DNA from: Craterostigma plantagineum
Lineage: Eukaryota > Streptophyta > Magnoliopsida > Lamiales > Linderniaceae
DNA: 64,000 nucleotides
Reading direction: 5' to 3'
Assembly (NCBI GenBank): GCA_027422505.1
Contig: JAPQWV010000005.1
Coordinates: 12,467,501 to 12,531,500, forward strand
Shown here: one piece after another, positions 1-10,813 of the stretch
How positions within the stretch are numbered: the stretch's first letter is position 1
Layout of the letters: every line of letters begins with the position of its first letter
Position numbers and translations under genes: made by a program
The notes under the pieces: model-generated
Database searches by the model: none
What the model saw: only the letters and a program-made list of their open reading frames with translations
Told to the model about the DNA's origin: nothing

Positions 1-592
1 GACTTCTAAAATAAGGATTAGCAGATTTTTTTTTTTTAAGGTAGGAAGAGTAGATTATGAATTAATTGTTGGATTTCCCTCCCAGTGCTGTTAAGATTTG
101 ACAAGGATGTATCCTACAATAAACACATTGGAAAGTTATAAAAATCTTCGATGAAACCTTGCATGACGGAAAAATGACAAGGGTAAGATAAATCAAGATA
201 GGGAAATACCGTTTCGTTGAATTCCTTGATTTATGATAATCTTGTTGTTTATGACCTTCCATACTTGCCATTCGATTGTGATTCTAGGACAATCGAAATT
301 CTTGAATACAAATAATACGAAGTCAAGAATTATAATTATTTTCTACGATAAGTTCATAGACAAGAAAAGATCAATACAAGGATTACTTGTTTCGGAATAA
401 TATGTAAGATTTTCCGTACCCGAACAAGTTTTGCAAAACTATTGATCCCAAATTTTCACGTTTGGTTCAGAATTCTCCGTCCTATCTTCTACTGTCTTCG
501 AAGATTGTTTCAAATTCCCCCATCGATCGTTACCCTGGATTATTCCAGCTGACGGAATTTCGGGGGCGAAATTCTTTTTAAGGGGGGAAGGA
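1..592 (+). mobile_element. 3' internal end of a Ty3/gypsy element (partial)
   Basis: This is the tail of a plus-strand gypsy element whose body lies left of the window. The last ~60 bases (TTATTCCAGC, GGAATTTCGGGGGCGAAATTC) match the end of the other gypsy copies in this window just before their polypurine tract, including the same block at 4501-4540. No intact reading frame remains upstream, so pol is decayed or this part is non-coding. Certain about the end, unsure about bases 1-450. Confidence 0.6.
580..592 (+). other. Polypurine tract of plus-strand gypsy element
   Basis: AAGGGGGGAAGGA lies directly before the LTR start TGTAATACCC. This is the expected plus-strand primer for LTR retrotransposon cDNA and fixes both orientation and the LTR start. 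Confidence 0.8.
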
Positions 593-1039
593 TGTAATAC
601 CCATAAAATTTAATTACGGGATTTACAATAAAATTAATGGTGGAGAGTATTTAATTAGAAACCTTGTTGGATTAATTAGATAAAAATGTTAAGACTATAG
701 GAGAATAGGTATATCATACAAATTATTTTGTAATAAATGCACTATTATTTTAGTACTTTACATGGCTTGTGTGTTATGTGAATTACATGATATATGTATT
801 ACAACCGTATATACATGCCTATGTGATTTATAATTCTTACGTGTATCACGAATTACGACTTACGTGACTGCATGATATATGTTTTATTATATTATGTGCT
901 TCTATGATTTCATGCTATATGCTAACATGGCATATATAAATTGGGAAGTAGATTTTGAATTTAGGGTAGTTATTAGTTTTAGGGTTTCTAATACATTGCA
1001 TGCCAACCTAAAAAGTGATTTAGTATATTAAGTGTTGAT

Positions 1040-2440
1040 ACAACGTTTTGGAAAATACAAATTAGTAGGAATAGATTTCGAAAAGGACTAGATAGGATAG
1101 CGATTCTGATATATTAAGGTTTCGAAACCAAGAATCTCGAGATCCTTGAAGCTCGAAAGGCTAAAGCTTGAAATGTTAAATCTCGAAATGATAAGATGTC
1201 GGAATTATGAAAGTCTCAAAAGTGTTAAGAAGAAATTCCAATACCTATAAATCTCGAAAGCTTTAAATGTCGAAACCTTTGGAGCTCGAGATTTATAAAA
1301 CTCGAAATCAATAAAATTCGAGATCGTTAAATTCCAAAAACTCGAGATTAAAAAATTATTAGAAGATGTCGATAGATGAGATAAGTCTTGAAGTCTTAGC
1401 TGTAAAGGATATATAGTATAATAATATAATGCCTAAAATGAGATAAAGAACTAACAGATATCAATGTCAATTGTTTAATAACACACGCAACCTTTTAAGA
1501 TAAAGGAAAGTCTTCATTTCATCAACACAACCCATAAGAACCCTCAAAAACTTGGGACCAGAAGAAATGAAGAGCCGATTGCTTTAAGCCAAAGGTGGTA
1601 AATCTATCCTAATGTATTTAAATTCATATTTAGTATATTAAATGTTAGTATCACGTTTTAGAAAATATGAGTCAGTAAGAATAATTCTTTAACTAATCTT
1701 ATATATATTATCAAGGTCGTATGTTTTGAAAGGTCATGTGGTATTTATGCTGTTTTTGAAAACGTATCTTTTGATTAAAGGTTAGATGATTTTCGTGCCA
1801 AAGAGGTATTGTTTCGAATGATGATAGGGTTTCCTAGGTTATGAATTTCGAAGTCTGGTTAAGTATGTAGGATGAATCTCGAGACCATGTTAGTTGATAG
1901 GAATGATTTCGAGACCAAGCTTGAATAGCGTGTCGAAGTCCAGGTTAGCTTTGACCTTGAAATCTTGGTAGATAATATCAAATCCGTTTTGGTATTAATT
2001 TCGGAAGTTAGTATAGGAACTCGAGATTCACTTTGATAATAATTTCGAAATATTTAAGATTGTAAATGTTAAATCTCGAGTCAAGTCTGAAAATCATGTC
2101 GAGATTCAATTGTGAAGCATGCCGAAATTGTGTATCATTAAGTCTCGAAATCTTGTACAAAACATGCCGAAATCCGTTTTGATAGACATTTCGAAATTGG
2201 TATGAAATCTCGAGATCTAGCTCGAGATTTATGTCGAAATTTTATATTGCTTAAGACTCGAAATCTTTACATATATCTCGAAATTTAGTTATAATGTCGA
2301 CCTACATCAAGATCTATTTTATCCCACAATAAGGTTTAAAATCCATGTCGAGATTCAATTTCGATATTAATTTCAAAAGGTTATATACTGTTTTAAATTC
2401 TAATGTTTTAGGGTTTCGAAATTATAAAAGTCGAAACTAG
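1040..2440 (+). repeat. Interspersed TCGA-core motif field inside gypsy LTR
   Basis: Short motifs such as TCTCGAAAT, CTCGAGAT, TGTCGAAAT and TTTCGAAAT recur every 15-40 bases in both orientations. They are not a simple tandem array. The same field is present in the LTRs at 24156, 30943 and 38640 although the sequence between motifs differs. Confidence 0.7.
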
Positions 2441-3216
2441 GGTTTTCAAATTAAGCCATTTTAGTAAAACTGTAAATCGACTAACAAACCCTAATTTTAT
2501 ATGTTCCTATACTTAGGGTTTGACGGTTAGCAATTTACAGTACAATAAGCTAAGGATATCAGGTAAGTGGAAATCCCAACTACAACACATAAATTACATG
2601 TGCATGAATTTCATGGTTACGTGCTTGAATGACATGATTATATGCTTTTATGAATTTACGTGAATTCTTATGTGATTTATTTATTTACGTGAACTAGTTA
2701 TTATATGAAGTGGCATGACAAGCACACGTACGCATTATCACGTGCATACACGAAGTTATAAGACACGAACATAAGACACGTATGATTGCTTAAACACGAT
2801 AAAAGTTTGTATTTAATGGCTCTTCTATGCTACCATGGTGATTTTACATCACCGATTTCATGACATGACATGTCTCAAGGCAAGGGCATGCATGTGGCGG
2901 AAAGTTGCGACCTGAAAGATGCACCCTGAGGAAACAAACGACACCAAGGGTATAATTGGTGTCAACAACCTCAAAGTGAGTCTTCCAGTGTGAGCGTCCG
3001 TGGGACCGATAAACTACACTGGGATTGAAAAGGCGTCTTAGGGTTAGCCTCTCAGTGGAAGTATCGTCCGTGCGGCGTATGAAACCACCTTGGGACAGAA
3101 AAGACGCCCTAGGGTTAGCCTCCCATGAGTGGGTATTGCCACCTACATATTTGTTTACCCTTAATGGGTTTGAGCTCCATGATGGTGCATAGCAAGATCA
3201 GCCAGGGGCCCTATAA

Positions 3217-3330
3217 GACAAGACACGAACTACAAGACAAGACACGAACTAAAGATAAGACAAGACACGAGTTTCATGACATGAATACAAGACATGAATT
3301 TCAAGACACGAATTACATGACACGATTAGG
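3217..3330 (+). repeat. Short degenerate tandem repeat (ACAAGACACGAA-like)
   Basis: About eight degenerate copies of a 10-17-base unit built on AAGACACGAA or AGACATGAAT lie in the 3' part of the LTR. Translation gives a meaningless repetitive TRHEFQD-like peptide, so this is not coding. Confidence 0.65.
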
Positions 3331-4246
3331 AAGCATTGGTGCAGATGCCTTTACATTTTAGGACACATGCATTGCATGGTTTCCACTTACTGAGCTTTAT
3401 AAGCTCATTCCACATTTTATGTGTTGTAGGTACGATAGAGTCGGACGTTGAGAAACGTTACGACTAAGGCGGGCTGACGGCGGTACTCCAGGGTCTTTTG
3501 AGGGCAAGGCTGTACATGGATGACGACCTGTGGAGCGATGTTAGGATGTTTGATATGATATATATATTTTGGGGCTTCGGCCTTTGTATATTTACGACGA
3601 TGTAGGCTATGTTTCGTAGTAAGATATCATATTTTAGGAAAAATTTTTGTTAAACGGGTCTTCCGCGACTTGCGTTGTGAAAATCCGCCCCTAAGTATGA
3701 TTAGAAATTAGGGTCGCCACAAAAACCGCCCTCGACCACCTCAACAAACAAATCCGAATCAGGGGAAACCCCAACCGAATGCACCCGTATGCCCAAAATG
3801 TGCACGACGTCATCTTGGCGTCTGTTTCTCCCAAAACTCCACCTGCTTTAAATGTGGCAAGACAGGCCACTACTCCGTAGTGTGCCCAGAGAATGCATCT
3901 GGAAGTCAGGGAGCAAACCAGGCTATACATGCTTACAGCGGAAGAAGCAGAAAACAATCCATTCGAGACGGAAGGTACCCTTCTAACCGATTAAACCTCA
4001 ACATGCATGTTAGTGGACTTAGGAGCCATACTTCCTTTTGTACCCACCACTTATGTGGTAAGACTCAGGATTTCTTTTAGCCGATTTGGTTGATACCAAT
4101 TCAAGTGTCGACCTGTATCGCGATCATAGTAAATGGGCGTTCGAAATAGGAATTCGTACCTGAATCCCTGAAACCTAAGATCCAATAATATCCGGGGTAT
4201 AATTTTATGCCCAATCTTTTGATTATCCTGAGAAAATATGTTCGAT

Positions 4247-4277
4247 ATCAGAGTAGCGCAGCGGAAGCGTGATGGAC
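4247..4277 (+). other. 5' half of initiator tRNA-Met embedded in gypsy relic
   Basis: These 31 bases match positions 1-31 of the plant cytosolic initiator tRNA-Met (recalled, not searched) at 28 sites: acceptor 5' strand ATCAGAG, D-arm GCGCAGCGGAAGC, and the start of the anticodon stem. All three differences are A where the tRNA has G. Similarity stops at the anticodon stem; no anticodon loop, B box or 3' half follows, so it is not a working tRNA gene. The tRNA is the same one whose 3' end pairs with the PBS of the retroelements here. Confidence 0.7.
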
Positions 4278-4539
4278 GCTAATGATTTTCAATCTCTACC
4301 TAAGTTAGAATTTTAGGAATTCTTGTTAGCCCTTTCGTGGTAATACGGGTCCACTAATTGGAACAATCTTTATATCTATTTCATAGGATTCTATTCCTTT
4401 CGATCCTCGAAAATTATTTGAGGTTCCTTGATAATTTCCTAGGGTGAATTTCTATCACCCAACCAAGCCAGATCAACTCCCTACCAATCGTCGCCCTGAA
4501 TTATTCCAGCCAACGGAATTTCGGGGGCGAAATTCTTTT

Positions 4540-4551
4540 AAGGGGGGAGGA
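4540..4551 (+). other. Polypurine tract of gypsy relic
   Basis: AAGGGGGGAGGA is immediately followed by TGTAATACCC, the start of the truncated LTR at 4552. Confidence 0.8.
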
Positions 4552-5527
4552 TGTAATACCCGTAAAATATAATTACGGGATTTACTATTTAATTAGCGAT
4601 GAAAATATTTAATTAAGAACTTTATTGGATTAATTAGTATGTTCGATGATACGATGCTTTCATATTCTCATGCCTTTAAGTGACTTATGTGCCTATATGA
4701 TCTTATTTTACATGATTTATAATTTCCTATATGTTATATGTACAATACATGATTTAAGACTTTTAAGATGGTATGAAATAGTTTCGATTGATTTTGGACT
4801 AAGAATCGATTAACTAAAGGTAGGAATCGACTGATTCTATGTTACAGATAGCAGAATCGATCGATTGTGAGAGTGGAAAAATAAATGATTATATATTATG
4901 TGTTATATGATTGATGTGGTGACATGAGACTTAGAAAATCTAATTACTAATTATATGTGTGGAAAAAGGGAGTTTTGATCGATGCATGTGCCATTAGGAA
5001 TAGACCAATCATGATCTAGATAAATTAAATAATTAAAAGACATTAAAGTATTCCTTAACCTAAGGGATAAACATGGATACTTAAATTACTTAAGCATAAG
5101 GTAACCTATATTGCCTTTATGTCACATCAGTTATATGTTAGCTAAATGGTACTCATCGAAACCAACTGATAAGGTAAAGGTTATTCAAACAAGAAACCCT
5201 AAGCAAGGAAGAAATCAAAACAAAAGTCAAGCAAGGAATAAAAGAACGAGTTCTACTTTAAAGGTATAGCTTTATGCAAAGTTTGTAAATCAATATTAAG
5301 TACTGAGTACTGATGTTATACTTATTAATTCGCGTGATCTATGGGTAGGAGACAGAGATAAGGTGTAAGGTTTTCTCAGCTTTGGATAACTTGTAAGGAA
5401 AATTTCGATTTTTAGTTTAATGATTTTAGGGTTCGAACTTTAAGTATAGTAACATGACTGATATAGAGTAAAGTAGGTTATGATTAGAAAGATTTATATG
5501 ATATGGATCATAGTTAAGGAGAAGTAG
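4552..5527 (+). repeat. Gypsy LTR, 3'-truncated
   Basis: Starts TGTAATACCCGTAAAAT after a polypurine tract. Only the first ~80 bases resemble the LTR at 593; beyond that the sequence differs, so the two LTRs flanking the stump are not a matching pair from one insertion. It breaks off at ~5527, where copia gag sequence begins (shared CAGCTTCGAAATTCTCTC at the joint). Confidence 0.6.
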
Positions 5528-7726
5528 ACAGCTTCGAAATTCTCTCATTCTTTTTCTAACTTTGCCTGTGACTCCTCTATCTGTTTTATGATAGGAGGTT
5601 TGTAGAGAGAATTTTTATAATTAATGGTTTTAACTTCCTCGTGGTGTGTTCGAGAGTCAGGAGGTAGAATTTGAACTAAATTGCAGACAGGTGTTAGAGT
5701 TTCTTTCCTATTTTTGTCCCTTTCATTTAGTTCTTTGTAGTCAAAGGGGATTCTGGACCATGTGGACCTTGTCTAATAGATGAATCGAAAGTATTTTCAC
5801 AAGACGATTCAGTAAAATTTCTAAGAGAGGTTATTCCTAAGCCCATGTGTTTAACATCGTATATTTCTTTCTTTTGTAAAACACACGGGTTAGTAAAACC
5901 TATGCCTTCTATAGGATTATAGAACTCTATATCCTTGGGGCTTGTTCAAAAATATCGTCTGTTCGGATTGTCCCCTACGCGTAACTATATCGTCTAATTT
6001 TTTTACTTTGGCATATAGTTTCTTGCGTTCCTCACCTAGGAGAGCAAAATTATTTTCCACGGTTAGTTTAGCGGCTTGACAGGCATCGAAATCCTTGCTC
6101 ACTAATCTTAGCATTCGATGTTTCTAATTGAGCTTCTAAGTTAGTGATCTTAGAGGTAGCTTCGGTTATCCTACAACTTAAAATGGCTTTCTCGTTGAGA
6201 TTTCTAACCAAACAATTGTAGTTATTTGCTAGCCTATCTTCTAATTCCTTAATCTTTTCGCTCTGTTGTCCTAGTTGAGGTTGACTAGTCTCTCTAGACT
6301 GTAGGCTCTTAGTAAGTTCATCTATTTTTGCACTAGAGGTCCTAAGTTGTTGTTCGAGACTATCTATCTTCTCCTGAGCTCTCTCAAGTTCGTTCTCTAC
6401 TTCCTTTTTACTTTTCTGCTCACGTTTCATGTTAGCATATTGCTTTTGATATGATTCTAACATGGTCAATAATGTGGAAGGAGTGACTACCTAGTTTGAA
6501 GACGTGGATGCGTTGTCGTCGTCCAATTCGTTGTCGAGACGTGCCATGAGGGCTAAGTTCTCTTCTTCGAAGTTCGACGTGTCCTCGAGCCGTTGGTCCT
6601 GTTCGGCCATGAGAGCTACTCCAGCTTCTTTCTGTTTTGCCAATTGAAGCTTCCTGGAGTAGTAGTTTGCATCTCTTTTCTTCGGGAGAGTGCACTCTCT
6701 GGCGAAGTGACCTGCTTTGCCACAGTTAAAACATTTGTTAGTCTCTTTGGGATTCTTGACCTCGGAACTCTCCGGAGCACGTTCTTTGTTCTTGGAGCTT
6801 GTAGTCCGAAGTCTATTGGCTGAGGTTGAAGACTTCTTCTTGAAGTACTTCTTGCTCATCATTTGTCCAATGAGAGCTAACTGTTTTCCAAGGGTTTTCA
6901 TGTTCGGCTCGACGTCGGAGTCCAATTCATCTTCCGACTCTGATGATGAAGGTGGCCTAACGATCTTTTCCTTTCTTGACCTTGTGCTCCTCTTCTCCAA
7001 GACTAAGGCAACTGTGTCATCGGTTTGTTTGCCTTTCTGCTATTTGGTAATCTCGCGGGTATCCTCCTCATGCTGAGCGAGATTATCGAACACGGCATGG
7101 ACATCCAACTCTTCTAGATCTTTATTTTGTCGTATTTGAGTGGATATTTTCTTCCATTCCGTGGGCAGAGAAGATAGAAATCTTATGTTTGTCTCCATGT
7201 TTGTCTTCATTATTTCTATCTTCCTCATTTCATTGAGAAGAGTGAGCTATCGTTGGTAGATCTCGTTTAGACTCTCCTCCGGCTTTGCTTTGAATGAGTC
7301 GTAAGCAGTGAGAATGTTCGCCTTCTTGGCCTTTATGCCAACTTCCGTCCTTTGCATCATCCTATGCAGCTCATCCCACATCCCTTTGGCCGATGTAAGG
7401 GTGTCGATTTGTCTGTATATATCGTTGGGGATGCCCTGCATAAGGGTATTCATGGCTACTAGATCAGCCTTAGCTCGAGCTCTTTCCTCCAGAGAATATT
7501 CTCTAGGCTCCTTTAGTCGCCTAGAAGCTGGAATTGCTGGAGTAGCTGTTTCGTCCCCGGGTACATGAACCCAGAACTGTGCCGGTCCCTCTTCAAGGGG
7601 CTTCAGTAGATTTTCGGCTTGCTCCTTTAGAGCGATGAAATTCAGAAAGCGGCTTCTCCACACTGTGTATTCGCCTCTTTGCAAGATCGGCGGACGGTTG
7701 TCATTTCCGAGTGAGTATGCATCCAT
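5528..7726 (-). pseudogene. Copia element 1: gag pseudogene
   Basis: Reads right to left from the ATG at 7726 (MDAYSLGNDN). The N-terminus is a UBN2-type copia gag (about 7247-7726 and 7040-7228). A basic region carries a zinc knuckle CFNCGKAGHFAREC near 6700-6740, followed by a long Glu/Lys/Leu-rich coiled coil at 5917-6470. Stops or frameshifts at about 7230, 7030, 6480 and 6100 break it into five frames. It is closely similar to gag of element 2. The 3' end is cut off at ~5528 against a gypsy LTR, so protease, integrase, RT and RNase H are absent. Confidence 0.85.
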
Positions 7727-8795
7727 GTTTGTATTGTAGTCGAGTTGTTGAAGGATCTTCGTTAATTGTTTTGAAGGTTGAAGATGATGTAATGTGCTTC
7801 ACAAGTGACAAAATTCGTTAGTAGCGTTTGATTCGAAAATTAGATCGACAATTATTTTCGATTCAATCTTTAAAGTTTGATCGAAATTAATTCCGTCAAG
7901 ATAGAATGTACTGAGTACTGTTCTCGTGTGAGAAATTTTGTCAGCTTGATATTTTACGAGCGAGATAAATTGCTCAAAATCATTCGGTCGAGAAAAATTT
8001 CTTGATCGTGAATTTATTTCGATCGTAAAGAAACAGTACGTTAGTAAGTTTCTCGACAAGTCAAAATAAATCTATTGACTAGAAAAATTTCTCGCGTGTA
8101 AATGATTATCGCCTGGTCAAACGTTAAAAGGTTTGACTGAAAAAGTTTTTCGAGTGAAAGTTTTTACGCATGCAAAGTCAAAATAAGTCTCTCTCGAAAA
8201 AGTTTTTCGCTGTATAATGCTCGAGAAATATTTCTAACTAAAATCGTTTCTGCTGATGACGATTCTAGCGCTGACTTCGTATTCTGAGCGAGAAAAATTC
8301 TCGCGCTAAGTTTATCGATCGAGAAACTAATCCGATCGCAAAACTTAGCGAGAAAAATTTGAGCAAACGAGAAAAATTCACAGAATACGATTAACACAAA
8401 TTCGAGCAAAAACAAAGAATCAGATAGTGAAGTTTGAGGTAATTGCTCGCAATCAAGTACTAATCACGCACGAACAAGCAATTAAACACGTTAGGAAGCA
8501 AAATATATCGAATTTGATCAAAATCAGAACGTGTTCTTCATGTTCTTTGCAAACAGTAACATGCAGAAGCAATGCAATCCTAAAAATCGAAGTTCAAACT
8601 GCTACAGAACTGATCGCAATGACGATGTTACACTTAAACAAGCACAGAAACACCAAATTCAAGTCAATTAAGCACAGAATTAAGCTATTGGATCGAAAAA
8701 GGTTTTTGCGCCAAGCCTGTTCTTCGATGAACAGTATCTAGAAAATGATTTTCGATCTAATTCTAACAATTTTCGATTCAAAACAGAACGAATCT
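7727..8795 (-). other. Copia element 1 untranslated leader
   Basis: About 1.07 kb between PBS and gag ATG with no convincing ORF. It is dense in self-complementary CGAGAAAAATT, TTTTTCTCG and TCGATCG motifs, for example the palindrome CGAAAAAGTTTTTCG near 8203. The same style of leader recurs in element 2 and in the relics at 55078 and 57637, so it is a family trait. Packaging or translation control is possible but inferred only. Confidence 0.6.
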
Positions 8796-8808
8796 GCTCT
8801 GATACCAA
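8796..8808 (-). other. Primer binding site, tRNA-iMet
   Basis: On the minus strand reads TTGGTATCAGAGC, complementary to the 3' end of plant initiator tRNA-Met, one base from the LTR end. Confidence 0.85.
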
Positions 8809-8809
8809 T

Positions 8810-9159
8810 TGTTAGGTCCTACGATTAACAACTCTACGATCCTAGGCTAGAATTCATAGTAATTCGATCGTTTAGATAATCAATTGAATTCGATCGAAAA
8901 ACTCAAGTTAAGAACACTAGAGAAAATTCAATTAGAGTGAGAAAGTTATTGGTGTTTCTCTCTCTAGAAATCGAATTGCAAGCCCTTCGGATCAATTCTC
9001 TAAACTTTCTCTATTCAGCTCAATTGATTTACATGTATTTATACCAAACAAACTTGGTATAAATATCAAACTAGTCCTAATCTAAGGACTACTATACAAA
9101 ACGCCCAAATTACAAGGACAACTAATGAAATCAAGCACAATTACAAATGGTATTCTACA
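8810..9159 (-). repeat. 5' LTR of copia element 1 (350 bp)
   Basis: In element orientation it begins TGTAGAATACC and ends GGACCTAACA. It matches the LTRs at 13720 and 53700 in length and sequence. It includes a 10-bp-armed palindrome (9038-9063) containing a TATAAATA element. On the right it abuts the pre-integrase domain of element 2 in mid-codon (GATGC at 9160-9164 would be the target duplication). The partner LTR has been lost. Confidence 0.85.
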
Positions 9160-9584
9160 GATGCCATAAGCTGTTCCTCCGAATCACAGTCTGAGAGATG
9201 AGGCATACAACTGTCGAGGGACGCACGGACGTCAGGTTGATCGTGTAAAGATTTGATTTCCGAAGTCCGTAGAGGAGTTCTGTGTCCTGACTATCCAAAA
9301 TTCTGCACCGGTCAGCGTGAAAGACCACTTGAAATCCTTTATCGCAGAATTGGCCTATGCTGAACAAGTTATGGCGGAGTCCTTCGACGTAAGAGCCATC
9401 TTTTATCGTCAGATTTTCCAAAATGATATCCCCACATCCAAGAATGGGAGCTGAGTCATTGTTTCAGAATCTGACTTTGCCGTTTGGTCGGTCTTTGTAG
9501 TTGCTCAGCAGCTCTTGTTTTCCTGTCATGTGTGTGGAGCAACCAGAGTCGAGGTACCACACATGATGGATCTGCAAAAACAAG
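9160..9584 (-). pseudogene. Copia element 2: protease and GAG-pre-integrase fragment
   Basis: At about 9440-9580 the minus strand encodes the copia aspartic protease entry WYLDSGCS followed by HMTG. The segment 9155-9421 encodes the GAG-pre-integrase domain (LRHNLFSIGQFCDKGF, then NSLWHL). The frame is cut at exactly the point where the LTR of element 1 begins, so element 1 probably inserted here. Integrase, RT and RNase H of element 2 are not in the window. A frameshift separates protease from the pre-integrase frame. Confidence 0.8.
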
Positions 9585-10733
9585 TTAGAGAGCTTTAGGT
9601 ACCCACTTAAGCATGGGTCCTCTCAGATTTGCAGATTTAGTTTTAGGATCAGATATGATTCCTAAATTATTACTTGAGGGAGTTTTAATAACCCATATCA
9701 CTTTCGGAGAAGTGGGTTTGGGTGTTGCCTCTTTAGCTGACTTGGCCTTTTCGGCTTTTGTCGTCCTAGGCGGAGATTTAGGAACCCATTTGGGTTGAAC
9801 CTTGCAGGGAAGGTTAATTTCAGTACGTACAAATGCTTTGGTAGGCTTGACTGAGGAAAAGATCTTTTCTTTTGATAATCTCCTAAGGTGCTTGGGGGAC
9901 TCAATCTTTACGGGATACCTTAGGTGAGTACATGCATGTACAGCGCCATAAGCTTTCTTTATGGCTGGATCTTGTTTTCTTCGGGCTTTCCTAGTGGCAT
10001 TTGTTTCAGAATGAATACTTTTAATTTGTGAGGTAGAGCCTATTTCGTAGTTGTTGCTTCTAAAAGTGATGGGCTGAAGAGTACATGTAGAAGCAATTAT
10101 TCGAAGAGAAGAAATGGCTCTTTTATGTTTTCGAGTGTCATTTATTTGTACAGAAGGAATAACATTCTTAGTCATACTCAAATCTACTGGCTCCTCCTTA
10201 ATACTAGACACTCTCGCCTTCGGTTCTAGTGCTTGCTCTACGCTCCCTATAGACGTAGGTAAAGTAGATTTAGTCTTAGCACTCTTAACAGAATTATCAA
10301 TGCACTTTTGATCTTTCGAAGGTGATTTTTCGATTTTCACGCTTGCATGAGAGGTAGTTTGGGAGGATGAGGAAGCTTTGAGATTTTCCATCTCTTTTAA
10401 GAACTTCTTCTTTTCAGCTTCGAAATTCTCTCTTTCTTTATCTAATTTTGCTTGAGATTCCTCTATTTGTTTTATTATAGAAGGTTTATAGAGAGAATTT
10501 TTATAATGATCGTCTTTGACTTCCTCGTAGTGTGTTTGAGATTCAGGAGGTAGAACTTTAACTAAATCACAGACAGGTGTTAAAGATGGTTTCATATTTC
10601 TGTCTCTTTCATTTAGTTCTGTGTAGTCAAAAGGGATTTCAGGCCCATGTGAGGCTCTTCTCTTGGATGAATCTAAAGTACTTTGTTTTGTCGCTTCAGT
10701 AAAATCTCTAAGAGAGGTTACTCCTAAACCCAT
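9585..10733 (-). CDS. Copia element 2: gag C-terminal/linker region
   Basis: A 382-codon open stretch following the gag core. It has a Lys/Glu coiled coil (about residues 90-125), then a basic Ser/Thr/Lys/Pro-rich linker ending in the motif PMLKWVPKAL just before the protease. A matching basic linker ending VFKWVPKLT precedes the protease of element 3 (28869-29774). The ATG is not meaningful because this is a slice of a longer polyprotein interrupted at ~10740-10810. Confidence 0.7.
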   Translation of the reverse strand: MGLGVTSLRDFTEATKQSTLDSSKRRASHGPEIPFDYTELNERDRNMKPSLTPVCDLVKVLPPESQTHYEEVKDDHYKNSLYKPSIIKQIEESQAKLDKERENFEAEKKKFLKEMENLKASSSSQTTSHASVKIEKSPSKDQKCIDNSVKSAKTKSTLPTSIGSVEQALEPKARVSSIKEEPVDLSMTKNVIPSVQINDTRKHKRAISSLRIIASTCTLQPITFRSNNYEIGSTSQIKSIHSETNATRKARRKQDPAIKKAYGAVHACTHLRYPVKIESPKHLRRLSKEKIFSSVKPTKAFVRTEINLPCKVQPKWVPKSPPRTTKAEKAKSAKEATPKPTSPKVIWVIKTPSSNNLGIISDPKTKSANLRGPMLKWVPKAL

Positions 10734-10813
10734 GTTCTTAATATCGTATACTTCATTTTTCTATAGAACACGTGGATTAGTGAAACCTACGCCTTCTATT
10801 GGATTATAGAACT

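Larger units (their letters stand above)
593..3721 (+). repeat. Gypsy LTR, complete, ~3.13 kb (Tekay/Del-like)
   Basis: The LTR begins TGTAATACCC after a polypurine tract and ends GGGTCGCCACA. Its last ~300 bases are homologous, reversed, to the start of the LTR at 24156: both hold AAGTCGCGGAAGACCCGT, a CTCCACAGGTC-like block and a TACATGGA/CTTTTGAG block. The middle (about 1040-2440) is packed with TCGA-centred motifs, and 3217-3330 holds a short tandem repeat. No PBS follows it, so the join to the gag stump at 3722 is a deletion or recombination joint. Confidence 0.75.
3722..4551 (+). pseudogene. Collapsed gypsy gag-protease stump with 3' end
   Basis: Read on the plus strand, the first ~190 bases encode a gag C-terminus with a CX2CX4HX4C zinc knuckle (CFKCGKTGHYSVVC, ~3849-3890), preceded by another Cys-rich segment (CPKCARRHLGVC). 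About 4000-4060 is a degraded aspartic protease: in the sister elements the motif is DSGATHSF, here it reads DLGAI. Stops and frameshifts follow. RT, RNase H and integrase are missing. From ~4480 the frame resumes the gypsy C-terminal tail (PELFQPTEFRGRNSF-like) and the polypurine tract. A tRNA-derived fragment sits inside the deletion zone at 4247. Confidence 0.7.

Noticed and set aside
1040..2440. CRISPR-like array from regularly spaced TCGA motifs
   Set aside because: Motifs are short, degenerate and unevenly spaced, without unique spacers, in a plant LTR.
3125..3361. 78-codon plus-strand ORF with TRHEFQD-like repeats
   Set aside because: It translates a short tandem repeat inside a gypsy LTR; no sign of coding constraint.
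4247..4277. Functional tRNA-iMet gene
   Set aside because: Only the 5' half is present; no anticodon loop, B box, T-arm or 3' acceptor strand, so it cannot fold as a tRNA.
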